From: an uncultured Stenotrophomonas sp.
GTDB lineage: Bacteria; Pseudomonadota; Gammaproteobacteria; Xanthomonadales; Xanthomonadaceae
Length of the DNA stretch: 64,000 nt
Assembly: GCF_913778665.1 (NCBI RefSeq)
Contig: NZ_CAJYVQ010000011.1
Coordinates: 124,001-188,000, forward strand
Direction: 5' to 3'
The notes beneath the pieces were generated by a model. That model worked only from the letters and a program-made list of their open reading frames with translations. It was not told the origin of the DNA and did not search any database. Positions 16,020-24,600 of this stretch are shown here, one piece after another. Position 1 is the stretch's first letter. The number at the start of each line of letters is the position of its first letter. Made by a program: the position numbers and the translations under genes.

Positions 16020-16140
16020 ATTCGGTCCTTCTGGCACGGGAAACTTCCTGCTCCTCCATCATCGCTTCCCGGAGGTAGGCTGGCTCGTCACCCGCACGCT
16101 CCGATAACACGCAGCACGTGCGCGGCGAGGCGGCCGATCC

Positions 16141-16827
16141 TCAGGTGTTCAAGGCCGACACTTCCGCGGCGTAGCGCGCTCCTCCCAGCGCCGCCAGATA
16201 GGCGGAGAATCCGCCTGTGGCGCGCCCCTGCAGACGGGCACTGGTCATTACAACGGGATCGCGGGCCCATCGCACCACCGCACCGCAACGCTGCAACGCT
16301 CTTACAAACGCAACGTCTTCGCTACAGCTCAGGGGAGCAAAGCCGCCAGCGACCCGATAGAAATGGGCAGAGACGCCGAGGTTGGCACCGTGGATGCGCC
16401 CATGATCGTCGCCCCACTGCTGTCGTGACTGGAATACCGTTCGCAAGCGCCGTTCACCCTGGCTGGTCGTGGCTATGTCCACCAGTCCGCAGAAGGCATC
16501 AGACCTGCCCTGAACCTGTGCGGCCAACCAATCGGGAGGCACCTCGCTATCAGCGTCCGTGCTTGCCAGCCACCTGGCACCCCGTCCCAGCAGTTCAGCC
16601 GCGGCTGCGGCCCGGGCGACACCGACGCAACGCGCATCGAGTTGTACGCAGCAGACACGGAGCTGATGGCAGATGGCGCCCGTTGCGTCCGAGCATGCGT
16701 CCAGCGCCACCACCACCTCCACCGCTTCACCACCCAGGCCAGGGTGCTGGGCCGCCACCCGGATGGATTGCAGGCACCGCACGATACTGTCCGCCTCATT
16801 GTGGGCGGGGATCAGGACGCCTATCAC
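16141..16827 (-). CDS. family 2 glycosyltransferase
   Basis: 228 residues, GT-A fold. The N-terminal VLIPAHNEADSI, VVALDACSDAT and the metal-binding DAD in LASTDADSEVP are visible, with an acceptor-side GFAPLSCSEDVAF. It transfers a sugar from a nucleotide donor to an unknown acceptor. It starts at GTG 16827, overlapping the stop of the methyltransferase (GTGA), and is the last gene of the 19095-to-16141 operon. There is no transmembrane segment. Confidence 0.88.
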   Translation of the reverse strand: MIGVLIPAHNEADSIVRCLQSIRVAAQHPGLGGEAVEVVVALDACSDATGAICHQLRVCCVQLDARCVGVARAAAAAELLGRGARWLASTDADSEVPPDWLAAQVQGRSDAFCGLVDIATTSQGERRLRTVFQSRQQWGDDHGRIHGANLGVSAHFYRVAGGFAPLSCSEDVAFVRALQRCGAVVRWARDPVVMTSARLQGRATGGFSAYLAALGGARYAAEVSALNT

Positions 16828-17411
16828 CGCAAGCCCTCATTCCGAGCCAACGATAACGCACTCCGCGTCCAACCCTGTAGTACGAAGTCTGCATCACGGT
16901 AGTGGAACGCTTCCTGCAGCCCTTCGCCCAAACAGCGATGCACGACGTCGGTCCGGCTCGCGCGCCCGGGGAACGAAGGCAACCAATGGCAGGCCACCAG
17001 CAGCCCGTCATCGCGAAGTGCTTCATCGATGCCGGCGCGAAGATCGTGCAGTGCTCGTGAACCGAGGTAGTAGCCCATCTCCCCGCACACGATCAGATCG
17101 AAACGACCTGGTGGCCACTGCTCCGGATGGCTCGCGCAGTGAATCTGCACATGCGGCAGGTGAGCGAGGTTGCGGCGGGCACGGAACGCAGCGCGTGGAC
17201 TGATATCAGTCGCCAGCAGGCGTTCGCAGCGTGCCGCCAGCGCCTCGGTCAGTATGCCGTTGGAACACCCCAGTTCCCAGCCGCGAGTGAACTGGCGTTG
17301 GCTGAGGCTTGCCAGCAGCAGCGCACGCTTGCGCTCTTCATACCACCGGCTGCGGTAGCCGAACGGATCCTCCTGCTCATGCAGGCGATCGAAGTATGGT
17401 TGCGCGCTCAT
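16824..17411 (-). CDS. NodS-like SAM-dependent methyltransferase
   Basis: 195 residues. SAM-binding motif I is GWELGCSNGILTEALA, followed by LLATDISPRAAFRAR and FDLIVCGEMGYYL, a pattern typical of the NodS family, which N-methylates the deacetylated sugar of Nod factors. The start overlaps the stop of the PIG-L gene by ATGA. Following a deacetylase, N-methylation of a freed amine on a glycan or lipid is a reasonable guess. Confidence 0.87.
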   Translation of the reverse strand: MSAQPYFDRLHEQEDPFGYRSRWYEERKRALLLASLSQRQFTRGWELGCSNGILTEALAARCERLLATDISPRAAFRARRNLAHLPHVQIHCASHPEQWPPGRFDLIVCGEMGYYLGSRALHDLRAGIDEALRDDGLLVACHWLPSFPGRASRTDVVHRCLGEGLQEAFHYRDADFVLQGWTRSALSLARNEGLR

Positions 17412-18166
17412 GCCAGGAATACCTCGTAGTTTCGGAAGAATCGGGCGAGTACATTCGCGGGCAGCACCGGCGGGCTGTTCAGGCCCGCCACGTCGCCCGT
17501 CTGCGTCCGGAAATGCGCAATCGCGTTTCGCTTTGCGGACGCCGCTGTTGAAATGTCGACCAGCTTCGGAACCTCCCACGCCATATGTGCGCAGGCAGGG
17601 TCAAGCCAATGCCAGCCCCACACCGGATACTCCAGCCGGTGGCAACCGACCGCCCGCGCGGCGCGGCATGCAGCGCGCCCTGCGGCTTCGTGATCCGGGT
17701 GGCCATCAAACCGCCATGGTGCCAGGACCAGGTCGCGCGGTTGCAGATACTGCTGCAGCCAACCTTCCAGCCCCTGCTCATGCGCGCTGACCGCGCCGTC
17801 GGCGATACCGAGGTGGAAAATGGAGCCGATCGGGATGCCGAGTTCGCCCAATGCCGCGGCAAGCTCCGCTCGGCGCGCTGATCGCAGGCGTGCAGGCGTC
17901 CACCACGGCTCGCCCGGGTAGCATGCTTCGCCGTCGGTCACGGCAACGACACTGACGTCGATACCCTGCCCCACAGCGTGATGCAGCAGCCCCCCGCAGC
18001 CGAGGATCTCGTCATCCGGATGCGGCGCGATCACCACCATGCGGTCATGCCCGCTGCAGAGTGCGGTGGCCGATGTGGTCGGTTGCCGCCAGAGCCAGTC
18101 GCAGTGCAGCCAGGCCTGCTCCTGGGTTCCTTTCCCTTGCAGGGGTGCCCTGGCTACAGCGCCCAT
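17408..18166 (-). CDS. PIG-L/LmbE-family deacetylase
   Basis: 252 residues. The zinc-binding signatures are APHPDDEILGCGG near residue 50 and the downstream GHPDHEA. The family removes N-acetyl groups from GlcNAc-lipids or related conjugates using zinc. The ATG at 18166 (MGAVARAPLQGKG) overlaps the end of the dehydrogenase gene by 13 bp. With its neighbours it forms a deacetylate / methylate / glycosylate series. Confidence 0.9.
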   Translation of the reverse strand: MGAVARAPLQGKGTQEQAWLHCDWLWRQPTTSATALCSGHDRMVVIAPHPDDEILGCGGLLHHAVGQGIDVSVVAVTDGEACYPGEPWWTPARLRSARRAELAAALGELGIPIGSIFHLGIADGAVSAHEQGLEGWLQQYLQPRDLVLAPWRFDGHPDHEAAGRAACRAARAVGCHRLEYPVWGWHWLDPACAHMAWEVPKLVDISTAASAKRNAIAHFRTQTGDVAGLNSPPVLPANVLARFFRNYEVFLA

Positions 18167-19095
18167 GCTGCCTCCTGTGTTGCACGCTGCTCGCCCAGCC
18201 ATTCCCAATCTCGATCGGCGTGGCTCTGGCGAAGGAACACGGTCAGGTCCGCACAGCGCCGGGCATGCGCGTGCTCCATGCACATCGGGCCAGGCCCAAG
18301 TGCTCGACCCGCCAGGTCCAGCACATGCGTTGCCGCGCGCTCGATGACACAGCGCAGGCGCACCACATCCTCGCGATGCGAAAGTCCGGGCGCGTCGTCG
18401 ATGCGCGCCGCGAGCGTGCGAAGCAGCGCGGCAGCCGGGCCCAGGGCGAGATCCACTTCACCCAGCAGCCGTGCGCGATTTCCCCTGGTGCAGGCCGGTC
18501 GCATGCGCTCGGCCAATGCGGCCGCTGCACCAAACCAGACCGCCGCGATGCCTGCCCCGCCGTGCCAGAAGCCCGGGCGCTGCAGGTAGTCATCGCGCGC
18601 CCCCAGGATCACCATCGGTGCGCCATCAAAACGCACCGTGGTGGAAGGGATTGCGGCCATGCCCACGGCAGGCCATGCCTCGCCCGCCAGTGTGTGCCAG
18701 TGTTCCGCCGCTACTCGGCATAGCCACACCCCCTGCGGGTTGCGAACCGTTACCAGTGCCGCATCCACCCATGCGCTGCCGGAACACCAGGGTTTGTCAC
18801 CGCGCAACCCACCGCCGGCATCGATGCGAACGGTGTTGGCCGGACCCTCTGCAGCCCAGACCGCCAGCAGCGTGTCTTCAGCGAAGGTGGGCTCCCTCAA
18901 CTCGGCAGCGATCGCTTGGGCGTCATAGTGGGCCTCCAGTACCTTTGCCAGGCAAAGATCCTCTGCCCCCCAGGCTGCCAGCGCCTGCCAACGCTGCAGC
19001 GTCTGGCCGCCACCGGGCAAAGGCAGTGCCGGTTGCTGTACCAGCACCTGGCGTGCGCGATTGAACAACGAAGAGGATGACGTCACATCCTGCAT
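18154..19095 (-). CDS. acyl-CoA dehydrogenase-like flavoprotein
   Basis: 313 residues, shorter than the usual 380-400 for acyl-CoA dehydrogenases. The middle (GLRGDKPWCSGSAWVDAALV) matches the beta domain, and the C-terminal helices end HARRCADLTVFLRQSHADRD, as in the family. The N-terminal helical domain is abbreviated and no clear catalytic Glu can be assigned, so it may use an unusual substrate or be non-dehydrogenating. It is the first gene of the four-gene operon, with repeats upstream at 19141-19180. Confidence 0.8.
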   Translation of the reverse strand: MQDVTSSSSLFNRARQVLVQQPALPLPGGGQTLQRWQALAAWGAEDLCLAKVLEAHYDAQAIAAELREPTFAEDTLLAVWAAEGPANTVRIDAGGGLRGDKPWCSGSAWVDAALVTVRNPQGVWLCRVAAEHWHTLAGEAWPAVGMAAIPSTTVRFDGAPMVILGARDDYLQRPGFWHGGAGIAAVWFGAAAALAERMRPACTRGNRARLLGEVDLALGPAAALLRTLAARIDDAPGLSHREDVVRLRCVIERAATHVLDLAGRALGPGPMCMEHAHARRCADLTVFLRQSHADRDWEWLGEQRATQEAAWAL

Positions 19096-19140
19096 GGGTG
19101 GCAGACCTGCAATGGAGATACGCCATGAACGTAGGCGGCA

Positions 19141-19180
19141 GGCGGTCACATGCCTGTCTTGATGGTGTGGCGGTCACATG
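19141..19180. repeat. 12-bp direct repeat upstream of the dehydrogenase operon
   Basis: GGCGGTCACATG occurs at 19141-19152 and again at 19169-19180, 28 bp apart start to start. The second copy lies within a short inverted motif (TGTG-N5-CACA). It sits 46-85 bp upstream of the first operon gene and could be an operator. Confidence 0.4.
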
Positions 19181-19260
19181 AATGCCTGCACAGTAATCCT
19201 CACACGCTCGTCCGCGTGCGTTGTTCTCCAGCACGGACGATCGCACTCATGGCGGCATGC

Positions 19261-20424
19261 TCATGGCGTCAATACGATCTTGCGACAGTCGCCGTCCTTG
19301 CTATCAAACATCGCATAGCCCTGCGCTGCATCGGCCAGGCGCATTCTGTGCGAGATGATGTCACCGGGATCCAGCTTCCCTTGCATGATCGCATCCAGTA
19401 GCTCGGGCATCAGCCCCTGCACGTGGGTCTGTCCCATCTTGAATGTCAGACCCTTGTCGAATGCATCACCCAGCAGAAAGCCATGAATGAAGCCCGCATA
19501 GACACCTGGAATACTGATCACGCCGCCGCGACGCGCTGCCGCGATGCATTGCCGGATCGCCACGCCACTGCTCCCTTCCAGCTTCACAGCGGTCAGCGCT
19601 GACTCCAGGGCACTACCCTCTGCTTCGAAGCCGACGGCTTCGATACACGCGTCCGCGCCCCGTCCACTGGTCTGCGCAAGGATGTAATCAGCCGGATCCT
19701 CGATTTCCTTGGAGTCGATCGGCGTTACACCGAAAGCACGGCGCGCATAGTCCAGACGGTACCCTAGATGGCCGACCATGAAGATGGTCTCGGCACCCAG
19801 CAGCCGGCAGCACGCCGCGCTCATCAACCCCACTGGGCCCGCGCCGAAAATGGCCACTGTCGAGCCCGGTTTCACCCCTGCATTCAGCGCGGCCTGATAG
19901 CCGGTGGGGAGAATGTCGGACATGAAAAAGACCTGCTCATCGGCCAAGCCGTCCGGGATTCGCTGCGGGCCAACGTTCGCCCGCGGCACGCGCACGAATT
20001 CGCCCTGTCCGCCGGCCACGCCACCGTAGAGATGGCTGTATCCAAACAGTGCTGCCGGCGGCATAAGGCCTTTCTGATTCAACGCGGCGCCCTTGCCAGG
20101 ATTGGTGGTTTCGCACGCGGCATACTCGGCCAGGCGGCAATGGAAAAACTCTCCTCAAGCGATCACGAAAGGGATCACCACACGATCGCCTGGCTTCACC
20201 TGAGTCACTCCACTACCGACCTCTTCCACCACGCCCATGAATTCGTGCCCGAGCACATCGCCAGGGTGCAGGTCCGGAATCTTGCCGCGATACAGGTGCA
20301 GGTCCAATCCACAGATGGCGGTGGAGGTCACCCTCAGGATCAGATCGTCCTTGGCCGCGAGTACCGGGTCCGGCACAGTCTCGAGGCGGACATCCTTGCG
20401 GCCGTGATAGGTCAATGCCTGCAT
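19261..20424 (-). pseudogene. zinc alcohol dehydrogenase (formaldehyde-dehydrogenase-like) with internal TGA
   Basis: From ATG 20424 the frame reads [14 protein letters not shown], catalytic-zinc [10 protein letters not shown] and GHEFMG, then hits TGA at 20155-20157 after VVIPFVIA. The same frame continues without shift ([20 protein letters not shown]), through the Rossmann motif FGAGPVGLM, to the normal C-terminus at 19261. The TGA replaces the first Cys of the structural-zinc C-x2-C-x2-C cluster, and the second Cys is Phe. It is a nonsense mutation unless read through. GGAGAAG precedes the ATG. Confidence 0.85.
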
Positions 20425-20572
20425 CGTGCTTCTCCAGGAACTCGGGAGGTCAGCATCGCAGGACCGCCATCCCGCTTCGGTGACATCCCGGTGTGCGCAG
20501 CGTTCATTCTGCGGCGTCATGGCGTTAACCGAGCCGGGCGCAGGCTTCATTTTCTCTCTGCAGGAGCTGACC

Positions 20573-20761
20573 ATGAACGACAAGCTGCCCTTCAACCCGA
20601 CGACGGACGTGGACGATCAGTCGAAGGCGCACACAGCGGACAAGCGGCGCAACGACCGAGCCAAGTGGAAGGAGCACGACATGCCCGACGACGGCGATGG
20701 CCCCAAGGCCGTACCGGAGGACTACGAGCGTCCTGATCCTGACCCAACAGGCAAGCGCTGA
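20573..20761 (+). CDS. small acidic hydrophilic protein
   Basis: 62 residues starting [18 protein letters not shown] with AGGAG upstream. It is rich in Asp, Lys, Pro and Gly with no hydrophobic core ([15 protein letters not shown]), so probably disordered. It resembles the one at 10679 in character, not in sequence. Probably a stress-related lineage protein; function unknown. Confidence 0.65.
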   Translation: MNDKLPFNPTTDVDDQSKAHTADKRRNDRAKWKEHDMPDDGDGPKAVPEDYERPDPDPTGKR

Positions 20762-20861
20762 GTCCACCTCACATTCTGGATGCGCCGGATTCACGGGTCA
20801 CGGCCCCATGATCGCGCAAGCTTCGCGCACGGCCTCCGGAACAGACTGAACGAGGTGTTGC

Positions 20862-21500
20862 ATGTGGAAGCGCAACGGTCTCTCGCTGGTGCTGCTTGCG
20901 CTGGCATTCGTGTTCATCGTTGGGCAGGCAGTTGCCGGGCATCACGTGCACAACCAGGATCTGCTCGAGCACGGACGCGTGCCTATCGATCTCTGGCACT
21001 ACCTGGGAACGGGGCACTTCGTCAGCGCCGAGTTCGAGAACTGGGAGAGTGAATTCCTTCAGATGGGGATGTACGTCCTGCTGACGGTCAGCCTGCGCCA
21101 GCGTGGTTCGGCCGAATCGCGCCCCTTGAGTCCAGAACAGGAACAGAATCGCATCGAGCCAGGCGCCACGCCCTGGCCAGTGAGGCGCGGCGGTGCATGG
21201 AGAGTCATCTCTGGCCATTCGCTTGCGATCGCATTCGGGCTGTTGTTCCTGCTGAGCTTTGCGCTGCGTGCACTGGGAAGCTGGCGAGCTGAGCAGGCCG
21301 AGCAGCAGTTGCAAGGTCTGCCTGTGCCTCGGCTTCTCGAGCACTTGGCCAGCAGCACTTTCTGGTTCGAGTCCATGCAGGACTGGCAGAGCGAATTTCT
21401 TGCTGTGCTGTCACTGGTTGTGCTGACGATTTTCCTGCGCCAGGAAGATTCACCGCAATCCAAGCCGGTCGAAGCCCCGCACGCGCAGACAGGTGATTGA
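20862..21500 (+). CDS. DUF6766-like membrane protein with internal duplication
   Basis: 212 residues with about four hydrophobic helices (LVLLALAFVFIVGQAVAG, LQMGMYVLLTVSL, AIAFGLLFLLSFAL, VLSLVVLTIFL). The two halves are repeats: ENWESEFLQMGMYVLLTVSL against QDWQSEFLAVLSLVVLTIFL, each ending LRQ and preceded by a His- and Phe-rich loop. It matches what I recall of the DUF6766 family. It is followed after 3 bp by the cysteine hydrolase gene, probably co-transcribed. Confidence 0.75.
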   Translation: MWKRNGLSLVLLALAFVFIVGQAVAGHHVHNQDLLEHGRVPIDLWHYLGTGHFVSAEFENWESEFLQMGMYVLLTVSLRQRGSAESRPLSPEQEQNRIEPGATPWPVRRGGAWRVISGHSLAIAFGLLFLLSFALRALGSWRAEQAEQQLQGLPVPRLLEHLASSTFWFESMQDWQSEFLAVLSLVVLTIFLRQEDSPQSKPVEAPHAQTGD

Positions 21501-21503
21501 GCC

Positions 21504-22055
21504 ATGGCAAATGATCCGACAACGGCCTTGCTGATCATCGACATGTTCAGCCGTTTCGACTTCCCTGGCGCCAGGGAGCTGGCGCCCATAGCAGAGAGGG
21601 CAGCCAGGCAGATTCGGCGCCTGAGGGACCAGTGCGATGCGCGCAAGTGGCCCGTGGTGTATGCGAACGACAACTTTTCAGATTGGAAGAGGGATTTCCG
21701 CCAGCAAGTGGAACAATGCCGGCAGGACGGAGGCCTGGCTGCGCGAATCGCCACAGCGCTCTTGCCCTTGCCGGACCACTATTTCGTGCTCAAGCCCAAG
21801 CACTCCGCGTTCCTCGCCAGCCCCTTGCCTGTTCTGCTGGCGAAGTTGGGGGTTCGACGTCTTTGGCTCAGTGGCATGACGGCCGATTCATGCGTTCTGG
21901 CGACAGCGCTTGATGCCAACGCCAGAGAGTTCGAAGTAGTTCTGGCAATGGAGGCTGTGGCGGGGATGCCCTCTCAGAAGCGGCGTGCGCTGGCTCTCCT
22001 CACAGATTCGGGAACGGCCCGGGTCGCTCGGCTTTCCTCCCTCATCTTTGTCTGA
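21504..22055 (+). CDS. isochorismatase-family cysteine hydrolase
   Basis: 183 residues. The catalytic Asp (LLIIDMFSRFD), Lys (VLKPKHSAF) and Cys (MTADSCVLATA) of the isochorismatase/nicotinamidase fold are all present. Substrates of this group range from isochorismate to nicotinamide and N-carbamoyl compounds; none can be assigned here. It begins 3 bp after the DUF6766-like gene. Confidence 0.88.
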   Translation: MANDPTTALLIIDMFSRFDFPGARELAPIAERAARQIRRLRDQCDARKWPVVYANDNFSDWKRDFRQQVEQCRQDGGLAARIATALLPLPDHYFVLKPKHSAFLASPLPVLLAKLGVRRLWLSGMTADSCVLATALDANAREFEVVLAMEAVAGMPSQKRRALALLTDSGTARVARLSSLIFV

Positions 22056-22301
22056 ATCACTACGATCGCTTCTCCCGCTTGGGTGGGTTCACCACATGTC
22101 CGTGAAGGCTTCCGGTGGCGAAGCGCCTCCCAGTTCGCGATCAGAACATCAACGTTACCGTCGGCGGACTTCTGTCGGCCGCTATCAGCTGCTGGGCCTT
22201 CACCGCACTCATTGGAACGGTGACGATGGTGGCGCCTATGACGCGGGCGTCAGCGGCCAGCAGTCGGGCAAGCGCGACCCTGCAAGCGCTGGCTGCCACC
22301 C

Positions 22302-23498
22302 TCAGGCGCGACCCGCGCATTGCATCTGGAAGGTGAATCGGGTTCCCGCGCTTTCGCTCGACGCTACATCGAGCAATCCGCCGTGAGACCTGGCAATTTC
22401 CGATGCGATGTAGATGCCCAGGCCCAGCCCTGGTCTCGGGAGCCCGCCCTTCTCTCGCGAGAACGGACTGAAAATGCTGTCCAGCCGCTCGCTGGGGATG
22501 CAGCCTGCATTGTGTACATCCAGCGTAAGGCGATTGGACGTGGCCTGAACCATCAGGGTCACCGGGGAAGTGCGCTCACCGTGCTGCGCCGCGTTCGTCA
22601 GCAGATTGGCCAGCAGCTGCGAAAGCCTGCTGGGATCGCAGACCACGCTGCCTTCTATACGCATCTGAACCCTGATGTCCTGGCGACCGGTAGCAATCGC
22701 CACCTCCTGCGCAACACGTTCAAGGTCAGCCTGCAGCGAATGGCACTCCTGCAGCGCGATCGGAATACCGCCGCCCAACCGCCCCCTGGCGAAATCGAGC
22801 ACATCGTTGATGAGACCATCCATCCGCGCCACGCCGGATGCGATGTGGACGAGCATCTGCTGCTGACGCTCGGAGATCGCCTCCATTTCCAGCGACTCCG
22901 CCGCGACGCTGATTGCCTGGAGCGGGCTGCGCAGGTCATGCCCCAGCACCGCAATGAACTGATCGCGCAGGTCGGCATCCCGCTGTGCATGCGAAAGTGC
23001 TTTTTCGGCCTCCTGCAGGCGATCTTCCTTGTCGAGATAGTTGCCGACAAGGTCGGCCAGCAGCTCCATGGACCGCTGGACATGGGCTTCATCGAACTCG
23101 CCCGGCACCGAGTCAATCGCGCACAGGGTGCCGAAGAAGCTGCCGTCGGCGAGATGAATTGGAACCGACGCGTAGCTCTCAAGCCCGTAGATGCGCGGCG
23201 TGGGATGCGTGGAGTACAGCGGGTGCGCACTGGCCCGAGCGAACACCACGGATGTTGATGACTGCCTGATCTCGTCACAGATGGTGGTTTCCAGGACCAG
23301 TTGCCCACCCGGCACAAGCCCGAACCCCAGTGTGTCCAGGGTGGCGCACGCCGTCCAGGTTGTCTCTGTCACCCGGGCAATGGCGGTGAATCTTGAGCGC
23401 GTGATATGAGCGACGGTTTCGAGGATGCGGGGTACTGCTTCAATACGACCGATCCGAGCAATGTCGTTCAAGAGGTTGGGATCAGTCAGGGTAGGCAT
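22302..23498 (-). CDS. GAF-domain sensor histidine kinase
   Basis: 398 residues. An N-terminal GAF domain (about 20-160, with VVFARASAHPLYSTHP and FFGTLCAIDSVPGEFD) is followed by a helical linker, the HisKA H-box LGHDLRSPL, the N-box LANLLTNAAQHG and the G-box GLGLGIYIA. There are no transmembrane segments, so it senses a cytoplasmic signal. It lacks the bilin Cys and PAS/PHY domains of bacteriophytochromes. There is no paired regulator next to it; the lone receiver at 15228 is a candidate partner. Confidence 0.92.
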   Translation of the reverse strand: MPTLTDPNLLNDIARIGRIEAVPRILETVAHITRSRFTAIARVTETTWTACATLDTLGFGLVPGGQLVLETTICDEIRQSSTSVVFARASAHPLYSTHPTPRIYGLESYASVPIHLADGSFFGTLCAIDSVPGEFDEAHVQRSMELLADLVGNYLDKEDRLQEAEKALSHAQRDADLRDQFIAVLGHDLRSPLQAISVAAESLEMEAISERQQQMLVHIASGVARMDGLINDVLDFARGRLGGGIPIALQECHSLQADLERVAQEVAIATGRQDIRVQMRIEGSVVCDPSRLSQLLANLLTNAAQHGERTSPVTLMVQATSNRLTLDVHNAGCIPSERLDSIFSPFSREKGGLPRPGLGLGIYIASEIARSHGGLLDVASSESAGTRFTFQMQCAGRA

Positions 23499-23741
23499 GT
23501 GGGGGACGTTGGACGCAGTGGTGCATCATCCCATGAAACCGTCAGCGCGGCCGGTACCTTCCATGGCCCTGCTCGGCCGCGGCGCCTCCCCGTCTTTCGC
23601 GTGGCGGGGCGCGCGGTGGCGCGCTCGATCACTGCTCAGCGGCTATCATGGCGCATCATGGATGACGCTTGCCGGCGTCAGCGGTTGCTGGCGCCGGGAA
23701 AGCTCGTCCCGCGTCGTTCGCATGGTGAGAAGAAGGTCGAA

Positions 23742-24302
23742 ATGTCGTCATCGCAGAGTGCACCGATATTGACTGCTGACAAGGCAGGCGCAGGCAGGTT
23801 GATGCTGCGGCCGCGCCGTGCCGCTGACGCCGAAGCGCTGTTTCCCACGATGGCCGACCCCTCCATCATGCGCTGGTGGTCTCGCCCGGCCTTCGATCAT
23901 ATCGATCAGCTCCGCGAGAACTTTGCCAGCGATGGTCAGTCGGCCTGGCGATCCTGGGCGATCATTCCGGCCGGTAGTGACCAGGCTATCGGATTCGTCT
24001 CTGCTGGCTGGAAGCGTGAAGGCGTGATGGAGATTGGCTACTTGCTGGCGCGCCACGCCCAAGGACGCGGCTATGCACGCAACGCCGTCAGCATGCTGAT
24101 TGACCACCTGTTCGAAGAAGGAAACAGGCGGGTATTTGCGGATACCGATCCGGAAAATCATGCATCGATCGCGCTCCTCACCGCGCTCGGTTTCTCACGC
24201 GAAGGGCATCTGCGCGCTGAATGGCATACGCATATCGGCATTCGGGATTCTTTGATCTTCGGTCTTCTGGCTGAAGAGTGGTCATTGCGAAATGCACGAT
24301 GA
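23742..24302 (+). CDS. GNAT acetyltransferase (RimJ/RimL type)
   Basis: 186 residues. The acetyl-CoA-binding motif is LARHAQGRGYARNAV and the C-terminal motif is ENHASIALLTALGFSREG, as in RimJ/RimL-like N-acetyltransferases. The start at 23742 is preceded by AAGAAGG. The substrate (ribosomal protein, amine or drug) cannot be deduced. It stands alone. Confidence 0.85.
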   Translation: MSSSQSAPILTADKAGAGRLMLRPRRAADAEALFPTMADPSIMRWWSRPAFDHIDQLRENFASDGQSAWRSWAIIPAGSDQAIGFVSAGWKREGVMEIGYLLARHAQGRGYARNAVSMLIDHLFEEGNRRVFADTDPENHASIALLTALGFSREGHLRAEWHTHIGIRDSLIFGLLAEEWSLRNAR

Positions 24303-24600
24303 GAGGAGGCAGGCTCGTCTGCTGCAACGCGTGTGGTTGGCTTGTTCGAGCCGGCTCCATGGCGGGTAGGCGCGCCCGCCTGCCCACACCGCGCGCAAGG
24401 CCCACCGATGCTATGGGGAGTGCGGCCAGCGAGGCACCCACGAAGCGCATCCACCCGATCCGGCGGGCGGTCGCCCAGGCCTTGAACGGCAGCCTCGCCC
24501 GAATCAGTGAAGAAGGGCATCACGTCCCCCAGCCGTGTCCATGAGGTCCCCAGTCGCCTTCTGTTCCTGCCCGGTCTGTCGCGTTGCTGTCAACGGCAGG
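24303..24600. other. intergenic stretch without a recognisable feature
   Basis: Between the convergent GNAT and EAL genes. Frames are open on both strands but their translations look non-coding (Arg/Pro-rich). No strong hairpin stands out. Confidence 0.4.

Noticed and set aside
20155-20157. TGA at a cysteine position read as selenocysteine
   Set aside because: No SECIS-like stem was recognised, the neighbouring structural cysteine is also lost, and no selenoprotein of this dehydrogenase type is known to me. A nonsense mutation is simpler.
22056-22301. Possible small gene between the cysteine hydrolase and the histidine kinase
   Set aside because: Frames on both strands give weak coding character and no start with a ribosome-binding site; too little to call.
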